A stretch of 64,000 bases of DNA from Lachnospiraceae bacterium (GTDB taxonomy: Bacteria > Bacillota > Clostridia > Lachnospirales > Lachnospiraceae), in contig JAFUTQ010000059.1 in NCBI GenBank assembly GCA_017484135.1, positions 62,001 through 126,000 of the forward strand, given 5' to 3'. The notes beneath the pieces were generated by a model. The model made no database searches, had not been told where the DNA came from, and was given only the letters and a program-made list of their open reading frames with translations. Positions within the stretch are counted from its first letter, which is position 1, and each line of letters begins with the position of its first letter. The position numbers and the translations under genes are program-made. Shown piece by piece: positions 54,815-62,607 of this stretch.

Positions 54815-57235
54815 ATGAAACAACGAATGGGAAAAAGAATTTCAAAAAGCGTGGTATCTCTGACCTTGATCTGTATCATGCTGCTTGGCATGTTACCGCT
54901 CAAAGCGTATGCAGCAGAAACGGTCGATGAGGGTACCTGCGGAGATAACGTCACCTGGACGCTGGATTCGGATGGGAAGCTGACAATCAGCGGAACGGGG
55001 GAGATGGATAGCTATTCCATCTTAAGTACACCATGGAATCGAAATAAATCTCTGATAAAAAGCATTGAAATCGAAAATGGTGTGACATCCATCGGTCAGA
55101 ATGCATTTTGGGGGCACAGTAATTTAACCAGTATTACAATACCGGAAACCGTGACATCCATCGGATACGCTGCTTTTGATGGTTGTAACAGCCTAACCAG
55201 TATTACGATACCGGCTAGCGTGGAACAGATCGGCAGTATGGTATTTATGGGCTGCAGCAGTTTGAGCAGTATCAATGTGGCAGCGGGCAATGAAAAATAC
55301 AGTTCCATTGACGGAGTATTGTTTAATGAAGATGGTACGACTTTGATTCAGTGCCCGGCCGGAAAAGAAGGTTCCTGTGAAATATCAGCCAGCGTAATAT
55401 ATATCTACACAGATGCATTTGATAGCTGCAACAGTTTAACCAACATCAATGTGGCAACGGGCAATAGGTTCTACAGTTCCATTGACGGAGTATTGTTTAA
55501 TCAAGATGCTACGAAATTGATTCGGTGTCCGGCCGGAAAAGAAGGCTCCTATGAGATACCAAATAGTGTAACTTCAATCGGCTACAATGCATTTGGGGAC
55601 TGCAGCAGTTTGACCGACATTCAGATACTGGATAGCGTGACCAAGATCGGCTCATATGCATTTATGAACTGCAGTCGTTTAACCGACATTGCGATACCGG
55701 ACAGCGTGACTTCAATGGAGTCGAATGCATTTATCAACTGCAGCGATTTGGTCAGTATTAAGCTATCGGATAACGTGACAAAGATTCCTTATCATACATT
55801 TGATGGCTGCAGCGACTTAAAAGACATTCAGATTCCGGATAATGTGACAGAGATTGGTGATGGTGCATTTTATGGCTGCAGCAGCTTAAACGACATTCAG
55901 ATTCCGGATAATGTGACAACGATCGGCGGGTCCGCATTTAATGGTTGCACCAGTTTAACCAGCATTCAGATTCCGAATGGTGTGACAAGAATTAGCGGTT
56001 ATACATTTTGGGGTTGCAGCAGTTTAACCAGCATTACCATACCAGATAGCGTGACAGAGATTGGCGCTTATGCATTTACTGGCTGCAGTCGTTTGGCTGA
56101 CATAACAATACCAGATAGTGTGACTGATATCGGTGTATGGGCATTTTGGGACTGTACCAGTTTAACCAAAATTAAAATACCAGATAGCGTGACTTACATC
56201 GGTTACCTGGCATTTGAAGACTGCAGCAGTTTAGCCAGCGTTACATTGGGGAAAGGTCTGACCTCAATTGAATCGTATGTATTTTCTGGCTGCAGCAGTT
56301 TGACCAGCATTCAGATTCCGGATAAAGTAGCAGAGATTGGTAATGGTGCATTTAATAACTGCAGCGGTTTGACCAGCGTCACGATACCGGAGAGCGTGAC
56401 TTACATTGGTCCTGATGCATTTTACGGTTGCAGCAAGTTAACCATTATCGGCTATACGGAGTCCGAAGCAGAAAACTATGCCCTTAAGAACGACATTCCG
56501 TTTGAACCCATAAACGGGCAGACACCCTCTACCCCACAGAACTCAGGCAGCACACAGAACTCAACCCAGTCGGCAACCGCCAGCCAGACTTCGGATCAGA
56601 CAGCTGCCAATACCCAGACTTCATCAGGCGCTAAGCAGACCGGGTGGATTCAGGTTGGCGATACCTGGCATTACAACAACGCAGACGGCGTGGCAGAAAC
56701 AGGTTGGATTAATGACGGAAGCGGATGGTACTATACCGACGCAAACGGTGCAATGCAGACCGGATGGGTTAACGACGGAAACGGATGGTACTACACCAAC
56801 GAGAGCGGCAAGATGCAGACCGGATGGGTCAATGATGGAAGCGGATGGTACTACACCAACGAGAGCGGCAAGATGCAGACCGAATGGATCAATGATGGCG
56901 GTACCTGGTATTACACCAATGCCAGCGGCGCGATGCAGACGGGCTGGGTCAATGATGGCGGTACCTGGTATTACACCAACACCAGTGGAGCAATGCAGAC
57001 CGGATGGCTCAATGACGGTGGTACGTGGTACTATCTGAACGGGAGCGGCGCAATGCAGACCGGATGGCTCAGCGACGGCGGTTCCTGGTACTATCTTGGC
57101 ACCGACGGAGCAATGCGAACCGGCTGGTACAGCGTAAACGGAACGTATTATTACAGCTATGACTCCGGCAGGATGGCGGTAAATACCAAAATCGGCAATT
57201 ACCGGGTCAATGCAAATGGAGAATGGGTGCGGTAG
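54815..57235 (+). CDS. BspA-like leucine-rich surface protein with choline-binding-type repeats
   Basis: 806 residues. Signal peptide (about 1-33, cut after 'LPLKAYAAE'), a short N-terminal domain, about 17-20 LRR_5 repeats of 23-24 residues ('IPDSVTSIGxxAFxGCSSLT', about 90-560), a Ser/Thr/Gln linker, and about eight cell-wall-binding repeats of about 20 residues ('GWxNDGGTWYYTNxSGAMQT'). The protein should be secreted and held on teichoic acid or related wall polymers, acting as an adhesin. In the LRR part two 30-residue inserts ('VAAGNEKYSSIDGVLF' type) break the repeat. RBS GGGAGGA; single-gene unit. Confidence 0.93.
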   Translation: MKQRMGKRISKSVVSLTLICIMLLGMLPLKAYAAETVDEGTCGDNVTWTLDSDGKLTISGTGEMDSYSILSTPWNRNKSLIKSIEIENGVTSIGQNAFWGHSNLTSITIPETVTSIGYAAFDGCNSLTSITIPASVEQIGSMVFMGCSSLSSINVAAGNEKYSSIDGVLFNEDGTTLIQCPAGKEGSCEISASVIYIYTDAFDSCNSLTNINVATGNRFYSSIDGVLFNQDATKLIRCPAGKEGSYEIPNSVTSIGYNAFGDCSSLTDIQILDSVTKIGSYAFMNCSRLTDIAIPDSVTSMESNAFINCSDLVSIKLSDNVTKIPYHTFDGCSDLKDIQIPDNVTEIGDGAFYGCSSLNDIQIPDNVTTIGGSAFNGCTSLTSIQIPNGVTRISGYTFWGCSSLTSITIPDSVTEIGAYAFTGCSRLADITIPDSVTDIGVWAFWDCTSLTKIKIPDSVTYIGYLAFEDCSSLASVTLGKGLTSIESYVFSGCSSLTSIQIPDKVAEIGNGAFNNCSGLTSVTIPESVTYIGPDAFYGCSKLTIIGYTESEAENYALKNDIPFEPINGQTPSTPQNSGSTQNSTQSATASQTSDQTAANTQTSSGAKQTGWIQVGDTWHYNNADGVAETGWINDGSGWYYTDANGAMQTGWVNDGNGWYYTNESGKMQTGWVNDGSGWYYTNESGKMQTEWINDGGTWYYTNASGAMQTGWVNDGGTWYYTNTSGAMQTGWLNDGGTWYYLNGSGAMQTGWLSDGGSWYYLGTDGAMRTGWYSVNGTYYYSYDSGRMAVNTKIGNYRVNANGEWVR

Positions 57236-57237
57236 TA

Positions 57238-57291
57238 TCTTTCCGTTTGAGGACGCAACCATCAATACAGGAATAGATTGTTATGGATTTT
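57238..57291 (+). pseudogene. Possible fragment of a SpoIID-like gene (resembles 57869-57905)
   Basis: The bases after the BspA-like stop read F-P-F-E-D-A-T-I-N-T in one frame, next to F-P-V-E-D-A-T-I-T-L in the SpoIID-like gene, with about 19 of 23 bases matching (CCGTTTGAGGACGCAACCAT against CCGGTTGAGGATGCCACCAT). It ends in a stop after a few codons. Confidence 0.35.
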
Positions 57292-57349
57292 GAGAACCAT
57301 AGGAAGTATAATAAAGAAAAGGCAGGGTACGAAAGGGGTTGATGAAGAC

Positions 57350-57583
57350 ATGGGTACAGCAGAATTGACAGCCAAAATTAAGAGTTTGTCGGAGGAAGAT
57401 TACAACATGGTAATCATGTTGGTAAACACATTATCGGAGAAGTCAGAATTATCAGGACTTAAGAAGTTAAGCGAGGATGCCTTAGTGGAACAGCTTTCTG
57501 AATCAATAAAAAAAAGTGATATGGGAGCAACAAATTCTGCCAGAGAAGTGTCCAAGAGCATGAGGGATAAATATGCAGTTTAA
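57350..57583 (+). CDS. Type II antitoxin-like protein (solitary)
   Basis: 77 residues from the ATG at 57350; codons upstream in frame lack an RBS. The chain is acidic and helical ('ELTAKIKSLSEEDYNMVIML') and ends 'AREVSKSMRDKYAV', a tail common in antitoxins paired with RelE/ParE toxins in Clostridia. It overlaps the ATG of a toxin remnant by 11 bases, the usual antitoxin-toxin coupling. With the toxin gutted, it is now a lone antitoxin. Family assigned by tail pattern and neighbour. Confidence 0.6.
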   Translation: MGTAELTAKIKSLSEEDYNMVIMLVNTLSEKSELSGLKKLSEDALVEQLSESIKKSDMGATNSAREVSKSMRDKYAV

Positions 57584-57652
57584 CGTGGAGCTTTCAGAAT
57601 TAGCAGAACAACATATCACGAAATGCAGGATTATGAAAATGCAATCATATAA
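57573..57652 (+). pseudogene. RelE/ParE-type toxin remnant with internal deletion
   Basis: The ATG at 57573 starts M-Q-F-N-V-E-L-S-E-L-A-E-Q, a typical toxin N-terminus. Almost directly after it, in another frame, the DNA encodes Y-H-E-M-Q-D-Y-E-N-A-I-I-stop (ends 57652), like toxin C-termini. The ~70-80 residues expected between are gone, so the gene is dead. A terminator follows at 57666. Confidence 0.6.
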
Positions 57653-57665
57653 TTGTTTATTTAGG

Positions 57666-57693
57666 GACAGCATCAATATGATGCTGTCTTTTG
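57666..57693 (+). terminator. Terminator after the antitoxin/toxin remnant
   Basis: GACAGCATC and GATGCTGTC pair around AATAT, followed by TTTTGT. Confidence 0.8.
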
Positions 57694-58659
57694 TATGCGA
57701 CCGACAAACAATATAGCCGGGGTTCGGTAGTATCTGGCATAAAAACATGCTTTGCATCATACATTAACAACAAAGCATAAAGGAACCAACACTATGTCGA
57801 CATTAAAAGCAATGCAAAACGACGTGGATCAGGGGCAGCTGCAGATCAATGTCGTTTCCCGGGATGCCTTTCCGGTTGAGGATGCCACCATCACACTCTC
57901 CTACACCGGTGCACCGGAATCTACTCTGGAGGTATTACAGACCGATTCCTCCGGTCAGACGGAGATTGTGACCCTGAGCACCCCGCCACTGGATTACAGT
58001 ATGGCTCCCTCGGAATACCAGCCCTACTCCCAATACACGATCGTGGTAACTGCGCCGGGTTTTCGTCCCCTCAATATTTCCGGTATCGCCCTGCTGCCGG
58101 AGGAGCTTGCCGTACAGCCCGTTACACTTTTGCCACAGGACTATCCGGGACAGACGGAATCCAATATTGTCATTGGTGCACACACACTCTTTGGCGACTA
58201 TCCGCCCAAGATACCGGAAAGCGAGATAAAGCCCATGAACGAAACCGGCGAGATTGTATTGAGCCGCGTGGTCATTCCGGAATATGTCGTGGTACATGAC
58301 GGTGCGCCTACCGACAGCACTGCGGCGAATTATTATGTCCGATACCGGGATTACATCAAGAATGTGGCTTCCAGTGAAATCTATGCCACCTGGCCGGACA
58401 GCAGTCTGCGCGCAAATATTCTTGCCATCATGTCCTTTACCTTAAACCGCGTGTATACGGAATGGTATCGGAATCAGGGCTATGAATTTACCATTACTTC
58501 CTCGACTGCCTACGATCACAAATTCATTTATGGCAGAAATATTTACCGGAACATTTCCAATATTGTGGATGAAATATTCACGAATTATTTGTCCCGCCCC
58601 AATGTTCGCCAGCCGATTCTGACGCAGTATTGTGACGGACACACCACTACTTGTCCAAA

Positions 58660-58680
58660 TTGGATGACCGTTTGTCATTT
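58660..58680. other. Host-prophage junction (candidate att site)
   Basis: Similarity to the SpoIID-like family stops after the codons for C-P-N-W-M; TTGGATGAC lies at the break. The other half of the gene should sit beyond the far end of the prophage, outside the window. The exact core cannot be fixed from one end. Confidence 0.5.
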
Positions 58681-58718
58681 GAGTGAAAATTTTAATCAAG
58701 AGAAAATGTCTATAACAA

Positions 58719-58757
58719 AGTCCCTCCGCCGTAGCCTAGCGGGAGGGACTTTCTCAT
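58719..58757. terminator. Terminator at the prophage edge
   Basis: AAAGTCCCTCC-GC and GC-GGGAGGGACTTT pair around CGTAGCCTA, with TTCTC on the plus side and TTGTTATAG on the minus side. It ends the AP2-domain gene. Confidence 0.8.
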
Positions 58758-59434
58758 TTGTTACCTTCTCCTTGATTGCGCAATCCAGTGTCCAATAGTG
58801 CTTTTGAGTTCTCATACCACTCTAAGAAGTTTCCAAAAATTTCTTTCTCAGCAGTTTTTCTAACCAAAATTGCCTCTTCCTTCTTTTCATAACGCCCAAG
58901 AAAGTATTTCTTTTTCTTAAACATAATTTCAGCACACCACTTATTTCTCGCTTTATCATGCCATACACCTGTAATCCCAGATGTATTTGTTGATCTGATA
59001 TTATCTCCATTTAATTTGCAAGGAGCAGTACCTTCCGCATATAGTCCTTTAATCTTTTCTATCCGCAAACAACCGCACGACTGTATTTTCCTGCTTACCA
59101 AGTCATCGTATAAAACATCACATTCCTTACCACATTCACATGCGCAATGCCATATCTTACAACGACTTTTTGTTGTACTTTTTATATTGGTAACATACAT
59201 CACTTTCAATTTTCCATAGGTACGATCAGAAATATCATTATATTTATGATGATTTCCACAATCTTTAATTTCGCCACGCTGGAGATTCTGCTTGGTAGCT
59301 AATCTTTTTCGCCCGCATACCAAACAAGTGCACTCATATAATCGCCTATTGTAAGAATTGTAATCATTTGTCAAGCTATCCACATGTAAATTGTTATATG
59401 TCTGACCTATCAGACTTAGATCCGGTTTCCGCAT
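58754..59434 (-). CDS. Phage AP2-domain, zinc-ribbon-like DNA-binding protein
   Basis: 226 residues. The first ~135 contain two similar units 'GQTYNNLHV' / 'RTYGKLKV' followed by C-x-C-x-x-C-G pairs ('CTCLVCGR', 'CACECGKECD', 'SCGC'), a zinc-binding layout common in phage proteins related to homing endonucleases. The C-terminal ~60 ('TSGITGVWHDKARNKWCAEI', 'FLGRYEKKEEAI') form an AP2/ERF-type DNA-binding domain. I see no HNH catalytic motif, so it may be a DNA binder or a nuclease derivative. It is the last gene before the prophage edge. Confidence 0.75.
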   Translation of the reverse strand: MRKPDLSLIGQTYNNLHVDSLTNDYNSYNRRLYECTCLVCGRKRLATKQNLQRGEIKDCGNHHKYNDISDRTYGKLKVMYVTNIKSTTKSRCKIWHCACECGKECDVLYDDLVSRKIQSCGCLRIEKIKGLYAEGTAPCKLNGDNIRSTNTSGITGVWHDKARNKWCAEIMFKKKKYFLGRYEKKEEAILVRKTAEKEIFGNFLEWYENSKALLDTGLRNQGEGNK

Positions 59435-59441
59435 TCCTTTT

Positions 59442-59867
59442 TTACAAACTTCTTATCCACTCAGCAATAACCTCTGATTTGGTTTTTCCCTGTTTGACAG
59501 CATATTCCAGCAATTTCTTATGCAAAGACTCCTCCAGTGACATTGTATAGGCCTTTTTCCCCGCGCCTTCATTAACTTGTCCAAAGATTGCTTCATACTC
59601 ATCGGCGGACATGTTTTTCTCTGCCCATTCTTGCGCCTGCTCTACGCTCAAAACCTCAATAACTTCTCCTCCGCATATATCATTCCCTTCCCGGACAGCG
59701 TATTTTGTCATCGGGCCGCCATATCCGTGCAAAAAATATTCTCCAGTGCGTTTACAGTAAAGAGATTCCGTCCAGTAATCAAATGAGCCATACTGTCCAT
59801 GCTCTATGCTGTGTAAAAGAGTTGCCGTCTCTGTGTCGTATCTTCTGCCTTTAATTATCTTGTTCAT
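59442..59867 (-). CDS. Prophage accessory protein with ribbon-helix-helix-like C-terminus
   Basis: 141 residues. The N-terminal part ('KIIKGRRYDTETATLLHSIE', then W/Y/G-rich) is unrecognised. The C-terminus 'KAYTMSLEESLHKKLLEYAV' plus 'KQGKTKSEVIAEWIRSL' has the strand-helix-helix pattern of RHH repressors. It could autoregulate the small operon 59907-58754. Such genes often lie beyond the lysis genes as morons. Confidence 0.6.
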   Translation of the reverse strand: MNKIIKGRRYDTETATLLHSIEHGQYGSFDYWTESLYCKRTGEYFLHGYGGPMTKYAVREGNDICGGEVIEVLSVEQAQEWAEKNMSADEYEAIFGQVNEGAGKKAYTMSLEESLHKKLLEYAVKQGKTKSEVIAEWIRSL

Positions 59868-59906
59868 TTTTGTGTTCCCCTTTCTTGAGTATTCGTATTC
59901 AAAACC

Positions 59907-60239
59907 TTATCCTCTCATTATATCTTCTATGCCCTCTTTGTCAGCAAATAATATAAATTTTTCTTCGGTGATTGTGTCTGTAAGATATATGCTGATGCGT
60001 TTTCCAACACCGAAAAGATCAAGCTGAGGTGTTATATCTTGGATCTCTGTTATATAACACACATGGTCTCTAACTTTATACGTATCGATCGATCCAGCAT
60101 TTTGCGCGAAATCTGCAAAATCTCTATAAAATGACCAACCGACTACATCTTCGCCCTCCATCCTTTCGCACCATACAAATTCTATTTTTTGATCTTTTTT
60201 AATTTCTTCTGTTGCCTTAATATCAAATGCATTAATCAT
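59907..60239 (-). CDS. Hypothetical prophage accessory protein
   Basis: 110 residues from the ATG at 60239; GAGG-type RBS ('GGAGGTTGATTATT') upstream. The protein is acidic, beta-rich, with no membrane segment or motif that I recognise ('KKDQKIEFVWCERMEGEDVV'). First gene after the promoter at 60309-60337, so the first product of the accessory operon. Confidence 0.6.
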   Translation of the reverse strand: MINAFDIKATEEIKKDQKIEFVWCERMEGEDVVGWSFYRDFADFAQNAGSIDTYKVRDHVCYITEIQDITPQLDLFGVGKRISIYLTDTITEEKFILFADKEGIEDIMRG

Positions 60240-60308
60240 AATAATCAACCTCCAATTACGACTTTGTCGCCCTTTCTTTTTTGATGTGTTCCTCATCTCT
60301 ATGTATAT

Positions 60309-60375
60309 ATACTACCAAACTTTCATGTAAAAGTCAATACTTTCATGCAAAAATTTTAACTTTTATATGAAAATT
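60309..60375 (-). promoter_or_regulatory. Promoter and three operator-like palindromes of the accessory operon
   Basis: Reading leftwards, TTGACT (60332-60337), 17 bases, TAGTAT (60309-60314). Three related motifs of the form ACTTTnATnnAAAAnT (about 60319, 60339, 60361) overlap the -35 box, the spacer and the upstream side. The layout suggests repression by a dimeric protein. Confidence 0.55.
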
Positions 60376-60389
60376 TTTATTACCAGTAA

Positions 60390-60436
60390 GGCCCTTGCTT
60401 CGCCGGGCTTGTTCCAACGAGGCAAGGGCCTTTGTC
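60390..60436 (-). terminator. Terminator after the lysis cassette
   Basis: GGCCCTTGC (60393) pairs with GCAAGGGCC around a ~22-base inner hairpin; TTACTGG and AT-rich DNA follow on the minus strand. Confidence 0.65.
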
Positions 60437-60460
60437 ATAATCGCTCATTATTCTATAAAT

Positions 60461-60991
60461 CTATCCTATTTGTATGTGTGCAGGATCTCCGGACAAAAAT
60501 AGACCGTCAATGGTTTCGATCATCTGCTTCCCGTCCACGGTGTGGATCGCTTTGGCCTGATATGTCTGACCTTTGGTTGCACGACCGCAAATATTATTTG
60601 GAGACCACGACGCAGAGCGACGGAGATTCAGAGAGCCATTACAGACAACCGTCACTTTCATTTTGTCCTGTGGAACAATCTTGTCCAACTGCTGCCCCGG
60701 CGGATTCTCCTCACTTTCGTCATTGAGTGTTGCTGCCTCTGCTGCCGTTTCAGTGTCTACCGCTCCCGCAGGATTGCCGTTTTCGTCAAATGCCGGAACG
60801 CTGCCGTCCGGATTTTCCTGCAACGCCCCATCCGGTACATTGTCGGTCAACGAGCCAACAATCTTTCCGGATTCGTCCCACACGACGGTATTCTCGTCCT
60901 TTGCGGCTGCTTTTAGCGCACCCTCAAGTGTCTTGTATTCCTTACATTCCTCTTTCTTTAACTCTTCTCCTTTGCCCAAATAATATAACAT
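60461..60991 (-). CDS. Phage protein with SH3-like C-terminal domain
   Basis: 176 residues from the ATG at 60991. The acidic middle ('GALQENPDGSVPAFDENGNP') is low-complexity. The last ~65 residues ('VVCNGSLNLRRSASWSPNNI') fit a bacterial SH3b cell-wall-binding domain. It lies right after the amidase gene and may be an accessory wall-binding part of the lysis cassette. No enzyme motif is seen. Confidence 0.65.
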   Translation of the reverse strand: MLYYLGKGEELKKEECKEYKTLEGALKAAAKDENTVVWDESGKIVGSLTDNVPDGALQENPDGSVPAFDENGNPAGAVDTETAAEAATLNDESEENPPGQQLDKIVPQDKMKVTVVCNGSLNLRRSASWSPNNICGRATKGQTYQAKAIHTVDGKQMIETIDGLFLSGDPAHIQIG

Positions 60992-61014
60992 GCTTAATCC
61001 CTCCATTTTGCTTT

Positions 61015-61959
61015 TTAACCGCGCAGCACGCGGTATTTACTGGTGTTTGGTTTTGACGTATTCCATTCCGGCATCCATACTCCATCTGTATTGACCCAGT
61101 AGTATATATCTTTGTCCTTAGATTTGATGTAGCAGTCCGTTGCCATTGATCCGTCATCCTGCAGGTAGTACCACTTTCCTTTGTACTCTATCCATTCTGA
61201 TGCCTGCATATAGCAGTTGCTGTCGAAGTAGTACCATTTGCAATCGATCTCCTGCCATCCGGACATTACTGCAGTGCCATCCGCTGTCAGGTAGGACCAG
61301 TTGCCCCTTGCATCGTGGATCCATGAGGATGTCATTGGTTGTCCTTCGTAGTAAAAGTACCATTTTTCGGACTGCTCGATCCATCCAGTCTGCGGTTTGA
61401 TATTTTGATTCAATATTCCTTCTGCGATGGCTTGCCCTATGGCGTTAGGTCTGATTTTTTGATAAAATTTGTAGTCGTCTTCGTCGTCACAGAAAAAACA
61501 CTCCACCAATATGTTGACGCCGCCATTGGTGATCCCTTTTAATACGCCGAGGTCTGTGCGCTCTTTTACTCCGCGGTTTGTAAATCCCAGAGCGCCTATC
61601 TTCTTGCAAATGCGATTAGCCATTTCTGACGTTTGCCCAGTATTGGAATATACCTCACACTCCACCCCCTTGATCTTGCCGTCTACCGATGCCTTCCGCG
61701 ACGCGTTAAGGTGGATGCTGATGTTCGCAGTTGCACCGGTGCAACTGTTGATCTTTTTTTTGATCTCTGTGATAATGCCGCTCTGGCTCTGCCCCTGGTC
61801 CACTGTGCAATCCTGCACAGTATGCCCTGCTGCCCGTAGATATTTAACTACAGCATCTTTGATCAGTCGATCCTCTACTGATTCCTTGCAGTAGCCCGCT
61901 GCTCCGGAATAACTGTTGCCGTCTTTCGCGTGCCCGGCGTGTACTGTGTATGTAGCCAT
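61015..61959 (-). CDS. Phage endolysin: N-acetylmuramoyl-L-alanine amidase with wall-binding repeats
   Basis: 314 residues. The N-terminal Amidase_3 domain has the zinc/catalytic residues in 'VHAGHAKD', 'ANISIHLNAS' and 'VNILVECFFCDDEDD' (catalytic Glu). From about 195 on there are five to six choline-binding-type repeats ('KWYYFDSNCYMQASEWIEYK'). It cleaves the bond between MurNAc and the stem peptide at lysis. The repeats resemble those of the host BspA-like protein at 54815, so phage and host bind the same wall polymer. Follows the holin gene by 2 bases. Confidence 0.93.
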   Translation of the reverse strand: MATYTVHAGHAKDGNSYSGAAGYCKESVEDRLIKDAVVKYLRAAGHTVQDCTVDQGQSQSGIITEIKKKINSCTGATANISIHLNASRKASVDGKIKGVECEVYSNTGQTSEMANRICKKIGALGFTNRGVKERTDLGVLKGITNGGVNILVECFFCDDEDDYKFYQKIRPNAIGQAIAEGILNQNIKPQTGWIEQSEKWYFYYEGQPMTSSWIHDARGNWSYLTADGTAVMSGWQEIDCKWYYFDSNCYMQASEWIEYKGKWYYLQDDGSMATDCYIKSKDKDIYYWVNTDGVWMPEWNTSKPNTSKYRVLRG

Positions 61960-61961
61960 CC

Positions 61962-62381
61962 TTATTCCTCCTTGTCCGATTTTTTCTGCAGAATGTCGAT
62001 TGCTTTTTTTATGACACTCGGCATGGGCACCCCCATTAAGCCGGCATTTTCCACGATGGATATCAATTCATTCGCGATAAACGCGATAATGACTGCATCC
62101 CGTATGTAGTTGGTGCCGATTACCAGATCCAGCCGGTATGCTATTAATACAAATAAAAGGGTCATGCCTTTTTTGCAAAGCCCTTTCCAGCCGGTACCCG
62201 ACTCTAATGCTCCTGTTTCCGTCTTTTTGGACGCGTGGAATATCCCTGCAACTGCCAATCCACTGAGATAATCGATTGCCATAAATACTATGAGTGTTGT
62301 GAGCCCTGCGCCCCATCCGCCGAATAAATTGGCGATAAATCCACCTACCACTCCTATCGCTGTGCAAACTCCTTCTTTCAT
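61962..62381 (-). CDS. Phage holin (TcdE/Cp-1 holin family)
   Basis: 139 residues from the ATG at 62381, with AGGAGG upstream. Three to four membrane segments and the family core 'FMAIDYLSGLAVAG' (about 34-47) and 'KKGMTLLFVLIAYRLDLVIG', ending in a charged tail. It forms the pores that let the endolysin reach the wall. Directly before the amidase. Confidence 0.9.
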   Translation of the reverse strand: MKEGVCTAIGVVGGFIANLFGGWGAGLTTLIVFMAIDYLSGLAVAGIFHASKKTETGALESGTGWKGLCKKGMTLLFVLIAYRLDLVIGTNYIRDAVIIAFIANELISIVENAGLMGVPMPSVIKKAIDILQKKSDKEE

Positions 62382-62435
62382 TTTTGTATCCTCCTTTTTC
62401 TTTGATGTTGGCAATATGCCACTATAAATATTTAT

Positions 62436-62591
62436 CTACTTCTCTCCCTCCTTTCCCAATATCTCCCGGAGTCGCTCCTCCTCTGCTTCAACTGCGGTAT
62501 ACTGTGCCAACAGGCTGATCAGATGCTTGTTTTGTTCTGCCAACCTTTGGATAATGTCTGCCTGCACTTCGTGGATGCTGTCTAATATCAT
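62436..62591 (-). CDS. Small phage protein, coiled coil
   Basis: 51 residues from the ATG at 62591 with GGGAGG upstream; an earlier in-frame ATG would overlap the fibre gene. Entirely helical ('ILDSIHEVQADIIQRLAEQN'), typical of small proteins between tail-fibre and holin genes. Function unknown. Confidence 0.65.
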   Translation of the reverse strand: MILDSIHEVQADIIQRLAEQNKHLISLLAQYTAVEAEEERLREILGKEGEK

Positions 62592-62607
62592 TTGATGTAC
62601 CTCCCTT

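Larger units (their letters stand above)
57794..58798 (+). pseudogene. SpoIID-like/peptidoglycan-associated protein, 3' end cut by the prophage
   Basis: The ATG at 57794 has AAGGA upstream. About 290 residues match the Lachnospiraceae 'peptidoglycan-binding' family: an N-terminal beta domain ('AFPVEDATITLSYTG'), 'LYPPKIPE'-type linker (here 'FGDYPPKIPESEIKP'), then the SpoIID-like part 'YIKNVASSEIYATWPDSSLR', 'SFTLNRVYTEWYRNQGYEF' and 'ILTQYCDGHTTTCPNWM'. By my recollection the family continues with S/T-Q-W-G-S and ~100 more residues. Here it changes at about 58665-58675 into unrelated sequence with a 42-residue tail and stop. The break is where prophage DNA begins. Confidence 0.8.

Noticed and set aside
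54815..57235. CRISPR-like or tandem DNA repeat in the BspA-like gene
   Set aside because: The periodicity is 69-72 bases within an open frame and follows the LRR and wall-binding repeats; no constant repeat/spacer structure.
57717..57793. Extra coding start for the SpoIID-like gene at 57752
   Set aside because: No RBS at 57752, and similarity starts after the ATG at 57794; the stretch instead holds a loose ATGCTTTG/CAAAGCAT inverted repeat.
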